The position numbers were made by a program, and so were the translations under genes. This document shows, in pieces, positions 9,025 to 17,764 of a stretch of 64,000 bases of DNA (position 1 is its first letter; the number at the start of each line of letters is the position of its first letter). Source of the stretch: Rhodospirillales bacterium (GTDB taxonomy: Bacteria > Pseudomonadota > Alphaproteobacteria > Rhodospirillales > Rhodospirillaceae); contig JANQJD010000015.1 of the NCBI GenBank assembly GCA_028281845.1, positions 62,001-126,000 on the forward strand, given 5' to 3'. The notes beneath the pieces were generated by a model. The model had not been told where the DNA came from. It saw only the letters and a program-made list of their open reading frames with translations, and searched no databases.

Positions 9025-9795
9025 TTAACCGCGGTTTCCGCGATGTCTGGTGTTCCAGCAAAAATTCACCGAAATTATTTTCAAGGCGCGCGCATGACTA
9101 ACGCGTTTCCCCTTTGATGAGGCCCTGGTGTGCGAGCATCTATCTTGCCGATAGAAGATATCACGGAGGAGTACTGTGCAAGCAATTCCCAAGAATGTTC
9201 CCATAACCGCATCACTCAGATAATGGACTGTTGTTACAACACGACTTGTACTGACAAACCCTCCTAGGATAAGGAAGAATAAGCGATACCGCGGCCACAG
9301 TGTCGTCATTACTGTCGTCACGACCCAGATGGCTTGGCTATGGCCGGAAGGAAAGGATTGTTTCACCCAATCCAGACCACTAAAGAAGTTAAATCCATAG
9401 AAGCTTTGCTCAAATAAAAGCCGGGGACGGGCTCTACCAAAGATAATCTTTAATCCAGCCACCAGAGAGCCAGAGCCAAGCATCGCTGTCAGCAACCACA
9501 GAACTACACGAGACTGGGCACGCAACCTTTTTTTTCTCATCCTATCAGAGTAATGAGCCTTGAGGTTCCAAATCAGAAAGGCCACGCTAGCCGTGACACA
9601 CCATGTCCAGCTTCTGCCTAATCCTATGAGAAAACCGAAAAATCCTTCCCAAGGAAGGGAGAGATGTGTCTTGCAATATAGAGCAAGTGGTCGATCCACA
9701 AAATTCACAAGAAGAATGCATAGAAAGAAGATAGATGGTACAATATATATAAGAGGTTTTTTATATAGGATGTTTATAAAGTGATTTAAGATCAT
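9025..9795 (-). CDS. PAP2-family membrane phosphatase
   Basis: A 256-residue membrane protein of the type-2 phosphatidic acid phosphatase family. All three active-site motifs are present in order: KIIFGRARP, SFPSGHS and SRVVTTVHYLSD, with the two His and the Arg of the phosphatase centre. There are about six membrane spans. Likely substrates are undecaprenyl diphosphate, phosphatidyl phosphates or lipid A phosphate; the sequence does not decide. The start is uncertain: I use the ATG at 9795, but an ATG at 9825 and a GTG at 9837 are in frame upstream. It converges with mrp and is divergent from topA. Confidence 0.88.
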   Translation of the reverse strand: MILNHFINILYKKPLIYIVPSIFFLCILLVNFVDRPLALYCKTHLSLPWEGFFGFLIGLGRSWTWCVTASVAFLIWNLKAHYSDRMRKKRLRAQSRVVLWLLTAMLGSGSLVAGLKIIFGRARPRLLFEQSFYGFNFFSGLDWVKQSFPSGHSQAIWVVTTVMTTLWPRYRLFFLILGGFVSTSRVVTTVHYLSDAVMGTFLGIACTVLLRDIFYRQDRCSHTRASSKGKRVSHARALKIISVNFCWNTRHRGNRG

Positions 9796-10129
9796 TCTTC
9801 TTTCTAAGAAGAAAATAAAATACATATGTGCATTCACTATATTCCTTTTGCTCCATAGAGGGCCCCATCATGGGTGATAGGATGGTGCTGAGCTTCGAGG
9901 CTTTGGAGGAAGAAGAAAACTCCTCTATTTGTAGTTTTGTTATAGAAAACATCAAGTTTTATAGAAATTTTATTCTAACTTTTCTCATTTCGAGAGTAGT
10001 TTATTCTCTTATAAAAATTAGTACGAGTTTCTTTATGATGATCTCAGCTAGAATTTTCTTCTCTGAATCGCACATCGTTGAGCCATTTTACAAGAATACC
10101 TTAATCGCACATGAGTCAGGCACGGCATT

Positions 10130-12637
10130 ATGAAGGCGGTTGTTGTTGTTGAATCACCGGCAAAAGCTAGAACGATCGGTAAGTACTTAGGCAGAGGATA
10201 TCATGTTGTGGCCAGCTACGGTCACATCCGTGACTTACCTGCTCGCGAGGGATCCGTCAGGCCAGATGAAAATTTTTCTATGGACTGGGAAGTGGACGCT
10301 CGGGCAGAGAGTCATTTCCAGGACATTGTTAAAGCAATCCACGGAGCTAATCAGCTCTATTTGGCAACAGACCCTGACCGTGAAGGAGAAGCCATCTCGT
10401 GGCATGTCCGAGAGGAGTTGGTTCGTAGAGGAAAGATACTAGGCAATATTGATGTCAAGCGTATCACTTTTCATGAGATTACCAGCGATGCCGTCCAGAA
10501 TGCTCTGCAGTACGCGCGTGATCTGAATGATGATTTAGTTGAAGCTTACCTTGCCCGCCGTGCTCTGGATTACTTGGTGGGCTTTACTCTCTCACCGGTG
10601 CTGTGGCGTAAACTGCCTGGCAGTCGCTCAGCGGGGCGAGTACAGTCAGTAGCACTACGTCTAGTCTGCGAACGTGAGGCCGAGATTGAGAGTTTTTCGG
10701 CGCGTGAATATTGGACTGTAGAGGCTGATTTGTTAACGCCCGCTTGTATGTCATTCACTGCTCGTCTGACATATCTGGATGGGAAAAAACTCGAAAAGTT
10801 TGCCCTTTCTGAGGAGAGTCGTGCCATGGAGGCGCGCCAAAGAGTTAAGGCAGCAACGTTAAAAGTCAAAACTGTACAACGACACGAGAGCCAGCGACAA
10901 CCACCCCCGCCATTTACTACCTCAACCCTACAGCAGGAATCTGCGCGCGAACTGCATTTTACGGCTAAACGTACCATGCAGATTGCACAGCGCTTATATG
11001 AAGGAATCGATGTTGGTGATGAGAGAGTCGGTCTTATCACCTACATGCGTACTGATAGCGTCCAGATAACAGCGACAATAATAGATTCTATACGAAGTCT
11101 CATTCGGAGAGAATTAGGTGGAAATTACCTACCCTCAAAAAAACGTACTTACAAAACAAAGGTTAAAAACGCCCAAGAATCACACGAAGCCATTCGTCCT
11201 ACTGACATCTATCGCCACCCACGTATGCTTGCTACCTATCTAAACAATGAACAGTTGCAGCTCTATCAATTAATCTGGAAAAGAACTCTGGCCAGCCAGA
11301 TGAAGAATGCTGAGCTGAGGCAAGTCGCTGTTGATATTGTTTCGACAGATAAGACTCTTATTTTACGGGCTACCAGCTCTGATATTGCTTTTGATGGGTT
11401 TCTCCGTCTCTATCATGCAGGTCAAGAGGAGGATCTTGAGAAGACAGGCAATACGGTTGTAAAAAAGCCCGAGTCACGAGATGCGGGAAAAAAGGCTCTC
11501 CCCTTCATGAGCACTCGTGATTCCATACACCAGCACACTGTCCGAGCGGAACAACACTTTACCCAGGCCCCGCCACGCTATTCTGAGGCCAGTCTCGTAA
11601 AAAAGTTAGAGGAACTAGGCATTGGTCGCCCTTCCACCTATGCGACTATTCTCACCGTGCTCCAAGAGCGTCATTATGTCCGTATGGAAGAGCGTCGATT
11701 CATTCCAGAGAATCGCGGCCGTATCGTCACAGCATTCCTCGAAAATTATTTTAATCATTACATACAGTACACGTTTACCGCCGAACTGGAAAACCAGCTC
11801 GATGACATCTCAGACGGTCGGATTGGCTGGAAGAGAGTCTTGCGTCAGTTTTGGGAAGATTTTATTCGCCGTGTTGAGGAGATTAGAAATCTCCGAGTCT
11901 CAGAAGTACTGGAGAGGCTGGACTGCGAATTGGGATCGCACTTCTTTCCCCAAAAGAGCGAGGATTCTAATCCGCGCCAGTGCCCGACATGTGTGAATGG
12001 GCGACTATCTCTAAAACTAGGGAAATTTGGTGCATTTATAGGCTGTTCGAACTACCCAGACTGCTGTTATACCAGGCCGTTGTCAATTCTTGTGTCCAAT
12101 GGGCACGCGTCCAACGGTCATGAAGTAAGTGCTAACGATGTGCGCATTCTTGGTCTCCATCCAGAGACAGGTGCCCGGATCAGTCTGCGTAAGGGGCCGT
12201 ATGGTTCCTATGTGCAGCTTGACCCTGTTTGTACCGCTCATGCCGCCGCTAGCACAAGTATACTCACAGGGACTTCGGGGCAGAGCGCTAGCGAGAAGAC
12301 CGCAGAAACGCGCAAGAGAGGAGAAAACAGGGGAGAGCAAGATTTTTCGATCCGGAAGCCTAGGCGTGTGCCTGTCCCGAAGGGGCTGAGTGCAACTTTC
12401 ATTACATTAGAAATAGCTTTACAACTTTTAAAACTTCCTAGAGGTATCGGGATACATCCGCAAAACGGCAAACCTGTTCTGCTTAAAGTAGGGCGTTATG
12501 GTCTTTATGTTGAGCATGAGAAAGTGCGTGTAGCCTTGCCAGAATACGCATCCACCCTCTCAAACCCAGAGAGATGTCACTTTAAGACTGCGCTCGCCTT
12601 ACTCAAAGCAAAAGCTAGGAATAAAAAGCGTTTGTGA
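10130..12637 (+). CDS. topA: DNA topoisomerase I
   Basis: An 835-residue type IA topoisomerase that relaxes negative supercoils. The TOPRIM domain (residues 1-130) shows VVESPAKA and the acidic triad DPDREGE. The catalytic tyrosine is Y305 in YMRTDS. A C-terminal zinc ribbon lies at about 617-645, followed by two TopA C-terminal repeats (near 670-700 and 755-800) separated by a variable Ser/Arg-rich linker. The length is normal. dprA, often upstream in this class, is absent. The ribosome site is weak (TCAGG). Confidence 0.97.
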   Translation: MKAVVVVESPAKARTIGKYLGRGYHVVASYGHIRDLPAREGSVRPDENFSMDWEVDARAESHFQDIVKAIHGANQLYLATDPDREGEAISWHVREELVRRGKILGNIDVKRITFHEITSDAVQNALQYARDLNDDLVEAYLARRALDYLVGFTLSPVLWRKLPGSRSAGRVQSVALRLVCEREAEIESFSAREYWTVEADLLTPACMSFTARLTYLDGKKLEKFALSEESRAMEARQRVKAATLKVKTVQRHESQRQPPPPFTTSTLQQESARELHFTAKRTMQIAQRLYEGIDVGDERVGLITYMRTDSVQITATIIDSIRSLIRRELGGNYLPSKKRTYKTKVKNAQESHEAIRPTDIYRHPRMLATYLNNEQLQLYQLIWKRTLASQMKNAELRQVAVDIVSTDKTLILRATSSDIAFDGFLRLYHAGQEEDLEKTGNTVVKKPESRDAGKKALPFMSTRDSIHQHTVRAEQHFTQAPPRYSEASLVKKLEELGIGRPSTYATILTVLQERHYVRMEERRFIPENRGRIVTAFLENYFNHYIQYTFTAELENQLDDISDGRIGWKRVLRQFWEDFIRRVEEIRNLRVSEVLERLDCELGSHFFPQKSEDSNPRQCPTCVNGRLSLKLGKFGAFIGCSNYPDCCYTRPLSILVSNGHASNGHEVSANDVRILGLHPETGARISLRKGPYGSYVQLDPVCTAHAAASTSILTGTSGQSASEKTAETRKRGENRGEQDFSIRKPRRVPVPKGLSATFITLEIALQLLKLPRGIGIHPQNGKPVLLKVGRYGLYVEHEKVRVALPEYASTLSNPERCHFKTALALLKAKARNKKRL

Positions 12638-14176
12638 AGCAATCTCGCAAGAGGACAGCCCGCTGCGCTGCTCCGCTTGTTCACGACGTAGACCGGGCGA
12701 CTTTTTGTACTGACTTCAGCTGAATGACCATCATTTCTCGTAATGCACGCTCCGTTTCTATGTGCCGCTGTTCCACTTTTGTAGAATCTGCTTTTAAATT
12801 TCTTGTCTGAAGAAGACTCTCTTGAATGCCGGTCATGGCAGACTCTACCTCTTGTAGAAGTCTCCAGTACTTGGCCTGTGCACGACGCGCTTTGTTACGG
12901 GTGCTCATGATGACATCTCTCACTTCAAGGAGGTAGCTTCTCGCTGTGGAAAAAAGTGCGCTTTTCTCTGAAGGGTTTTTTTTTAGATGGTCAACTCTAC
13001 CATTTGTGCTATTATCCCTGTTGAATATCTCATTTGGCAGGAACCGCCGTCTATGCTCTGAAAAAAGATTATTGTGATTTGAAAAACGATCACAGCAATA
13101 CCCTGTTCCAGTTAAAGCCACACCGGCAGAATCCAGCGCGTGCTCCTGCGAGGAGCAGCAGTATGAAGAAGCTGCAGTTTTTCTTCTGGGAATCTCGCTT
13201 GCTTTTCGTCTCACCAGCCTCTGGAGCCTCTGGCAGGATGTCTCTCGAAAAGTAGCTTGTATAACACAGCATGACCCAATAGTATATGCCGTCCTGTCCC
13301 ATAACCTCTGTGGACACGGAGCGACTGGAGATTTGAAATCTTTTTGATGCCTTTTTTTATTTTTTCTTTTTTGTTTTTTTACATTTCCTCCTATCGAAGG
13401 CCTCTCCATCTTTTGTCCCTCTGGTGGGACATCGAAGACGTTTTTGCGAGGTGAGGGTGAGTATTGAACGGGATCCTGCACTGTGGTGGTTGACAGCCCT
13501 TTAGTTAAGGAAGGAGTCACTGTCCCTGCTAGGGACTGAGGACTCTTCGCCGAAAAAGGCATATTTCGTTCTTTTTTTTGTCTTTTTACAGCGGGAAAAA
13601 CATCTGATACGGACAGTACTTCTCTCTGTGAAAGGTCGTGCGCCTCACTTTTTTTTCAGTGTGGTGAACCACGGGCATTTTTTTATCACATGCAAAGTGC
13701 TTGACTTGTCCCTTGTTGGGATGACCAGCATGATTTTCAGCTGTCAAAGACAGAAAAAAATCACGACAATCACCAAGGGTCCCGTGAGAGACGAGCACCC
13801 TCTGATCTAGCGGCTGACTTTGGCTGATTGGCGTTCTCATGAAAAACCGCCGCCAATCTTGCCGCGAACGACGCGGAAGGACTTTGTACTCCCCGTACTC
13901 CCCCTCCGTAGACCCAGTGTGAACGGGCAGAACAACACCCAGACTGCCGGTGTCACGCCCATCACAAGATGGCCCACCTGTTCGAGCGAGAATTAATTTG
14001 ATCCTTGTTTCTTTCTGAGTATTAGAAATCTGCGGACTCTCTGCTCGTCGTTTTTTTTACAGCATGTGCCTGCATAATATTCTTAGCCCAGGTGGATACT
14101 GGAATTGCGCATTGCACTGCTGAACCAACAACTTTTAAAAGCAAAAACATAAGAGTAGGCTCTTCAAAGAGACAGA
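12638..14176. other. 1.5-kb region of low coding potential with homopolymer T tracts
   Basis: Between topA and ychF I see no gene with confidence beyond a short coiled-coil frame (12681-12908). The + strand carries several T runs of 7-9 bases (near 12970, 13570, 13650, 13678 and 14050), and possible protein segments on the minus strand change frame: a membrane-like segment near 13090-13200 and a coiled coil at 12681-12908. This could be an eroded gene or long non-coding DNA. Confidence 0.4.
12681..12908 (-). CDS. Possible small coiled-coil protein or C-terminal gene remnant
   Basis: A 75-residue frame starting MSTRNKARR, highly charged and helical, with heptad-like spacing and a basic start and end. 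Codon choice resembles neighbouring real genes. The ribosome site is poor (GAGAG-like). The same frame stays open upstream to 13562, but that extension is rich in Ser, Cys and Arg and looks non-coding. I do not recognise the family. It may be the C-terminal end of a frameshifted gene. Confidence 0.35.
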   Translation of the reverse strand: MSTRNKARRAQAKYWRLLQEVESAMTGIQESLLQTRNLKADSTKVEQRHIETERALREMMVIQLKSVQKVARSTS

Positions 14177-15280
14177 CTAATGAGCAAAAAGAAAGTGCAT
14201 AACATCACCGTCTTTCACTTTATAGTTTTTCCCTTCGAATCGAACCTTCCCAGCCTCACGAGCTCCTTGTTCACCGTTACAGGCTAGAAAATCTTCATAA
14301 GTAATTGTTGCAGCACGAATAAATCCTGATTTGAAATCCGAATGAATAACACCCGCCGCTTCCATGGCGCTAGCACCACGACGAACCGTCCACGCCCGTG
14401 TCTCTTTAGGACCAACAGTAAAGAATGTGATGAGATCTAAAAGATGATAGCCACTCTTAATCAGACGGGACAGTCCAGTTTCTCGTGGATTCAACATATT
14501 GAGAATCACTTGCTTTTCTTTTCTCTTCTGAAGTTTTGCCATTTCAGCTTCAATAGCTGCGGCAATGTATACAACTGATGTTTTTTCTGTTTTTGCGCGA
14601 GAAATAACTTGTGCCGTATAGACGTTGCCGGTGGAATCAGAATTTTCTTCTACGTTACATATATACATCATTGGCTTTGCAGTGAGAAGAAAAAACTGTC
14701 TTTGCATTTTTACATATTCAGGGTTGTCAAAATGCACCACACGTGCAGGACGGCCAGCGCGTAAAACTTCTATGAGCTGTTCTATGACTGCTATCTGCGT
14801 TTTCGCTTCTGTGTCACCGGCCATGGCCTTTTTAGCGAGCGGTCCTGCGCGTCGTTCAAGATTCTCCAAATCCGCTAGCATCAATTCCGTTTCAACAGTT
14901 TCTGCATCCCGCAGCGGATCGACAGAACCTTCAACGTGAGAAACATTTTCATCGTCAAAGCAGCGTAAGACGTGAGCAACAGCGTCGCAACTGCGAATAT
15001 GAGACAAGAACTGATTGCCAAGCCCTTCCCCAATACTCGCGCCACGTATGAGTCCGGCAACGTCTACAAACCCAATGTGTGTTGCCACTACTCTGGCTGA
15101 GCGGCCCAGACGGGCTAAGGTGTGCAGCCGCTCGTCTGGCACAGCCACAATCCCGACATTTGGTGCAATCGTACAGAATGGATAATTCGCTGCCTGCGCA
15201 GACAGGGTAGACGTTAGAGCATTAAAGAGCGTAGACTTGCCCACGTTAGGCAGACCGATGATGCCGCAACTGAACCCCAT
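14177..15280 (-). CDS. ychF: Redox-regulated ATPase/GTPase YchF
   Basis: A 367-residue Obg-family P-loop protein that prefers ATP and binds ribosomes in homologues. Walker A GLPNVGKST is at residues 9-17, with an Obg-like DVAGLIRGAS switch II near residue 70, a helical coiled domain, and a C-terminal TGS domain ending KDGDVMHFLF. The ATG at 15280 is favoured because the protein then starts MGFSCGIIG as in the family, and AGAGGA lies upstream; a longer frame would run into the tRNA-Thr gene. The ribosome site is tandemly duplicated. It is often next to pth and rplY in this class; neither is present here. Confidence 0.96.
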   Translation of the reverse strand: MGFSCGIIGLPNVGKSTLFNALTSTLSAQAANYPFCTIAPNVGIVAVPDERLHTLARLGRSARVVATHIGFVDVAGLIRGASIGEGLGNQFLSHIRSCDAVAHVLRCFDDENVSHVEGSVDPLRDAETVETELMLADLENLERRAGPLAKKAMAGDTEAKTQIAVIEQLIEVLRAGRPARVVHFDNPEYVKMQRQFFLLTAKPMMYICNVEENSDSTGNVYTAQVISRAKTEKTSVVYIAAAIEAEMAKLQKRKEKQVILNMLNPRETGLSRLIKSGYHLLDLITFFTVGPKETRAWTVRRGASAMEAAGVIHSDFKSGFIRAATITYEDFLACNGEQGAREAGKVRFEGKNYKVKDGDVMHFLFAH

Positions 15281-15281
15281 G

Positions 15282-15307
15282 GCCCATCCTCTTTGCCCAT
15301 CCTCTTT
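15282..15307. repeat. 13-bp tandem duplication containing the ychF ribosome binding site
   Basis: GCCCATCCTCTTT occurs twice in contact (15282-15294, 15295-15307). Read on the minus strand each copy carries AAAGAGGATGGGC, so two Shine-Dalgarno-like AGAGGA sites precede the ychF ATG at 15280; only the nearer one is at usable spacing. Confidence 0.85.
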
Positions 15308-15436
15308 GAAAGAGACACGGTTCGCTATCTGCAGAAAATATCCCTCAAGCATGCCGTATGTTGGAAAGATTCGGGAACCTTCGGCATCGTTTCGCCTCGC
15401 GGTGTGATTGCCCACCCGTGCAATGGAGAGAAAACG

Positions 15437-15511
15437 TGGTGCCGCCGGAGAGAATCGAACTCTCCGCCCCACCCTTACCAAGGGTGTGCTCTACCTCTGA
15501 GCTACGGCGGC
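15437..15511 (-). tRNA. tRNA-Thr (anticodon GGT)
   Basis: Minus-strand cloverleaf with acceptor GCCGCCG, D-arm GCTC/GAGC, anticodon stem CACCC around loop TTGGTAA (anticodon GGT), T-arm with TTCGATT, and an encoded CCA. Confidence 0.96.
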
Positions 15512-15704
15512 TCCACTAAGCATGGACCGCACACCCTACCACGGTCCTTCTTCGTAAGCAACCCCCCTCCCCTGCAACGCAAAGACAAACCACCGTCAAC
15601 TTCCCCTTCTCTTCCTAAACTAAAAAAGAATAGCGGTTCGTTGCAGCAGATCGCTTCCTGCGCCATGACCACACGCTACCATTTTACCCTCAAAGTGAAC
15701 TCAG

Positions 15705-15726
15705 TATAAACTCAATATAAACTCAA
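15705..15726. repeat. 11-bp exact tandem duplication between two tRNA genes
   Basis: TATAAACTCAA occurs twice in contact (15705-15715, 15716-15726), just past the tRNA-Val 3' end. Confidence 0.85.
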
Positions 15727-15730
15727 TTAT

Positions 15731-15805
15731 TGGTGAGCGCGACAGGGATCGAACCTGTGACCTCTACGATGTCAACGTAGCGCTCTCCCGCTGAGCTACG
15801 CGCTC
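15731..15805 (-). tRNA. tRNA-Val (anticodon GAC)
   Basis: Minus-strand cloverleaf with acceptor GAGCGCG, D-arm GCTC/GAGC, anticodon stem CTACG and loop TTGACAT (anticodon GAC), T-loop TTCGATC and an encoded CCA. Confidence 0.96.
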
Positions 15806-15992
15806 TTACCTTACCCTAATCTGTCGGCGAGTCGTAACTCAGAGACTCTGATTTTTCAATACTCTTTCATGTTGTTCCTCAAAAGAGGGGACGAGTTCAA
15901 TGGAGAAAAATGCGGACCAGATGACATAGATGACATAAGCAGTGGAATAGGGTAGATTGTGCCCGTTTAAGTTAAGGATAGGAATTCCGTCC

Positions 15993-16895
15993 ATGACAGT
16001 GGATGCACGTCCCTGCCGGGTCGTCGATATTCTCGCGCCGGTAGAGCAAAAGATTCCTTTCGTATTTGCTTCCCCCCACTCCGGCTCTGACTACTCTCCG
16101 GATTTTCTGCGTACATCTGTTCTTGATCTGGTGAGTTTACGTCGTTCTGAAGACTTCTACGTTGACCAGATCTTCACCTCAGTCGTTGACTTCGGCGCTC
16201 CATTAATTCGAGCCTTGTTTCCACGAGTTTTTCTTGATCCGAACAGAGAGCCGTATGAACTTGATCCAACTATGTTTGAGGATGATCTGCCTTCTTACGT
16301 GAATACGCGGTCACCACGACTAGCCGCTGGGCTGGGAACCATTGCAAAGGTTGTCTCTGCGGGTATGCCCATTTATGCTGGCAAGTTACGCTTCGCTGAA
16401 GCCAAGCAGCGGATTTGTACTTTCTACCATCCCTATCATCGGCTCTTACGGTACTTAGTAGAAACCACAAGGCAACGTTTTGGGTATTGCGTAGTAATTG
16501 ATTGTCATTCAATGCCATCTTCTGATGGTATAAGCTCTGATAAGTGGACATCGATAAACGCTGACTTTGTTCTCGGAGACAGATTTGGAACGAGTTGCGC
16601 TCGGACTTTTATCACAACAGCTGAACTGAGTCTAAAAGAACACGGATACAATGTCAAATGCAACGAGCCCTATGCAGGTGGGTATACAACTCGTCATTAT
16701 GGACAACCTGAACAATTATTACATGCATTTCAGATAGAAATCAACCGAAAACTTTATGTAGATGAGAAAACTTATATGCCTTTACCAGGTCTCCAGACTC
16801 TGCAGAAAGCTGTCACTGCCCTCGTGGCTGCGCTCATCATGGCTGCTCCTCCTCATAGGCAGCACCGCTACTCCTCGATGAATTTTTTTTACTAA
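15993..16895 (+). CDS. N-formylglutamate amidohydrolase family protein
   Basis: A 300-residue zinc-dependent hydrolase of the HutG-type N-formylglutamate amidohydrolase family. Visible signatures are ASPHSGSDY near residue 29, the NREPYELDP motif near residue 84, and IDCHSMPS near residue 170, which hold likely metal ligands and catalytic His. Homologues release formate from N-formylglutamate in histidine breakdown; no hut gene is nearby, so this copy could act on another N-acyl amino acid. The ATG at 15993 has AGGA upstream and is preferred to an in-frame TTG at 15957. Confidence 0.9.
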   Translation: MTVDARPCRVVDILAPVEQKIPFVFASPHSGSDYSPDFLRTSVLDLVSLRRSEDFYVDQIFTSVVDFGAPLIRALFPRVFLDPNREPYELDPTMFEDDLPSYVNTRSPRLAAGLGTIAKVVSAGMPIYAGKLRFAEAKQRICTFYHPYHRLLRYLVETTRQRFGYCVVIDCHSMPSSDGISSDKWTSINADFVLGDRFGTSCARTFITTAELSLKEHGYNVKCNEPYAGGYTTRHYGQPEQLLHAFQIEINRKLYVDEKTYMPLPGLQTLQKAVTALVAALIMAAPPHRQHRYSSMNFFY

Positions 16896-17080
16896 TCATT
16901 GAGAACGCTATATTTTACAGTGTACATTGTGTCTCGTTTTCATTCTGAAAAGATATTGCTGTCAATGCGATGCATTCGAATAAGAGAGCCGTGAGAAAAG
17001 TACAAAAAGTGCTATTGGTAGGTTTTCTCCAAGGAGGGATGGGGGCAGTATACTCGGTGGGTATCAACGCCGCACCTTAC

Positions 17081-17118
17081 ATGTTTGTGCGCATGTTTGT
17101 GCGCACGCGTCACGCGTC
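17081..17118. repeat. Adjacent 12-bp and 7-bp tandem duplications
   Basis: ATGTTTGTGCGC is present twice (17081-17092, 17093-17104), directly followed by ACGCGTC twice (17105-17111, 17112-17118). Confidence 0.9.
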
Positions 17119-17473
17119 ATTTACGGGCGCAGCAATAATTTTTTATCCGCATGCGAAACCACACCCCAACCCTAGCACAGAATGAGATTTTTTAGCGTGC
17201 CTCATTTGAAATACGTGACCCCCGTCGATGACGAGGACGGAGGAGGAAAATGCCCAGAACGGACATCGGTCCAGGTCCAGGAACTGGGTTGCTGGGGTGA
17301 GGATGGTTGAGGGTACTCTCCTCATCATGAGCATAACCTGTTGAGGACTTTAATTTTAATGCACCCTCCTCCCTCTGAATAGGAGGGATACACATGATCC
17401 GCCTGTATTGACGTGGCTCAGTATTTCATTTTCCGCATAAGTATTGTCCTAAAAATAGAACAATTTTGCTCGA

Positions 17474-17491
17474 TTAACCCGCTTAACCCGC
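17474..17491. repeat. 9-bp tandem duplication
   Basis: TTAACCCGC occurs twice in contact (17474-17482, 17483-17491) in non-coding DNA. Confidence 0.8.
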
Positions 17492-17764
17492 AATATTAAC
17501 AATTGTCTAAGACGGCTGTATACCTTTATTGTCCTTCAGCACTTTTTGCATATTACCCTCATAGACTGTGCAATGGAATATCCGGGTGGCTAGAGGAGAG
17601 AGTCTTGTCTTTCTTTTTCAGAGAGAGCAGTTGTCCCATTTCACAGGGTCTCTTAGTAAAATAATCCCCTGCGTTTGGCACCGTGAAAGTTTTTCTTGCG
17701 GAACTGCACCGTGTGGCGCTTTAAATGAGCACTTTTAGTCAGATTCAGCTAATGTGGAGGGGGT

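Larger units (their letters stand above)
16896..17764. other. 869-bp intergenic region, no gene recognised
   Basis: I see no credible coding region or RNA here. It contains short tandem repeats at 17081-17118 and 17474-17491. The promoter of the SulP gene must lie near the right end, but I cannot assign a clear -35/-10 pair. Confidence 0.5.

Noticed and set aside
9828..10133. 101-codon plus-strand frame ending in an ATGA overlap with topA
   Set aside because: Strongly AT-driven, Phe/Ile/Ser-rich composition, no recognisable domain and no good ribosome site. The overlap with the topA start is probably chance.
12681..13562. One long 293-residue minus-strand protein
   Set aside because: The first 215 residues are rich in Ser, Cys and Arg, with no domain. 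Only the last 75 look protein-like, so I list that part alone with low confidence.
16970..17185. 71-codon frame in the gap upstream of the SulP gene
   Set aside because: It spans the tandem repeats, has no domain and looks like chance.
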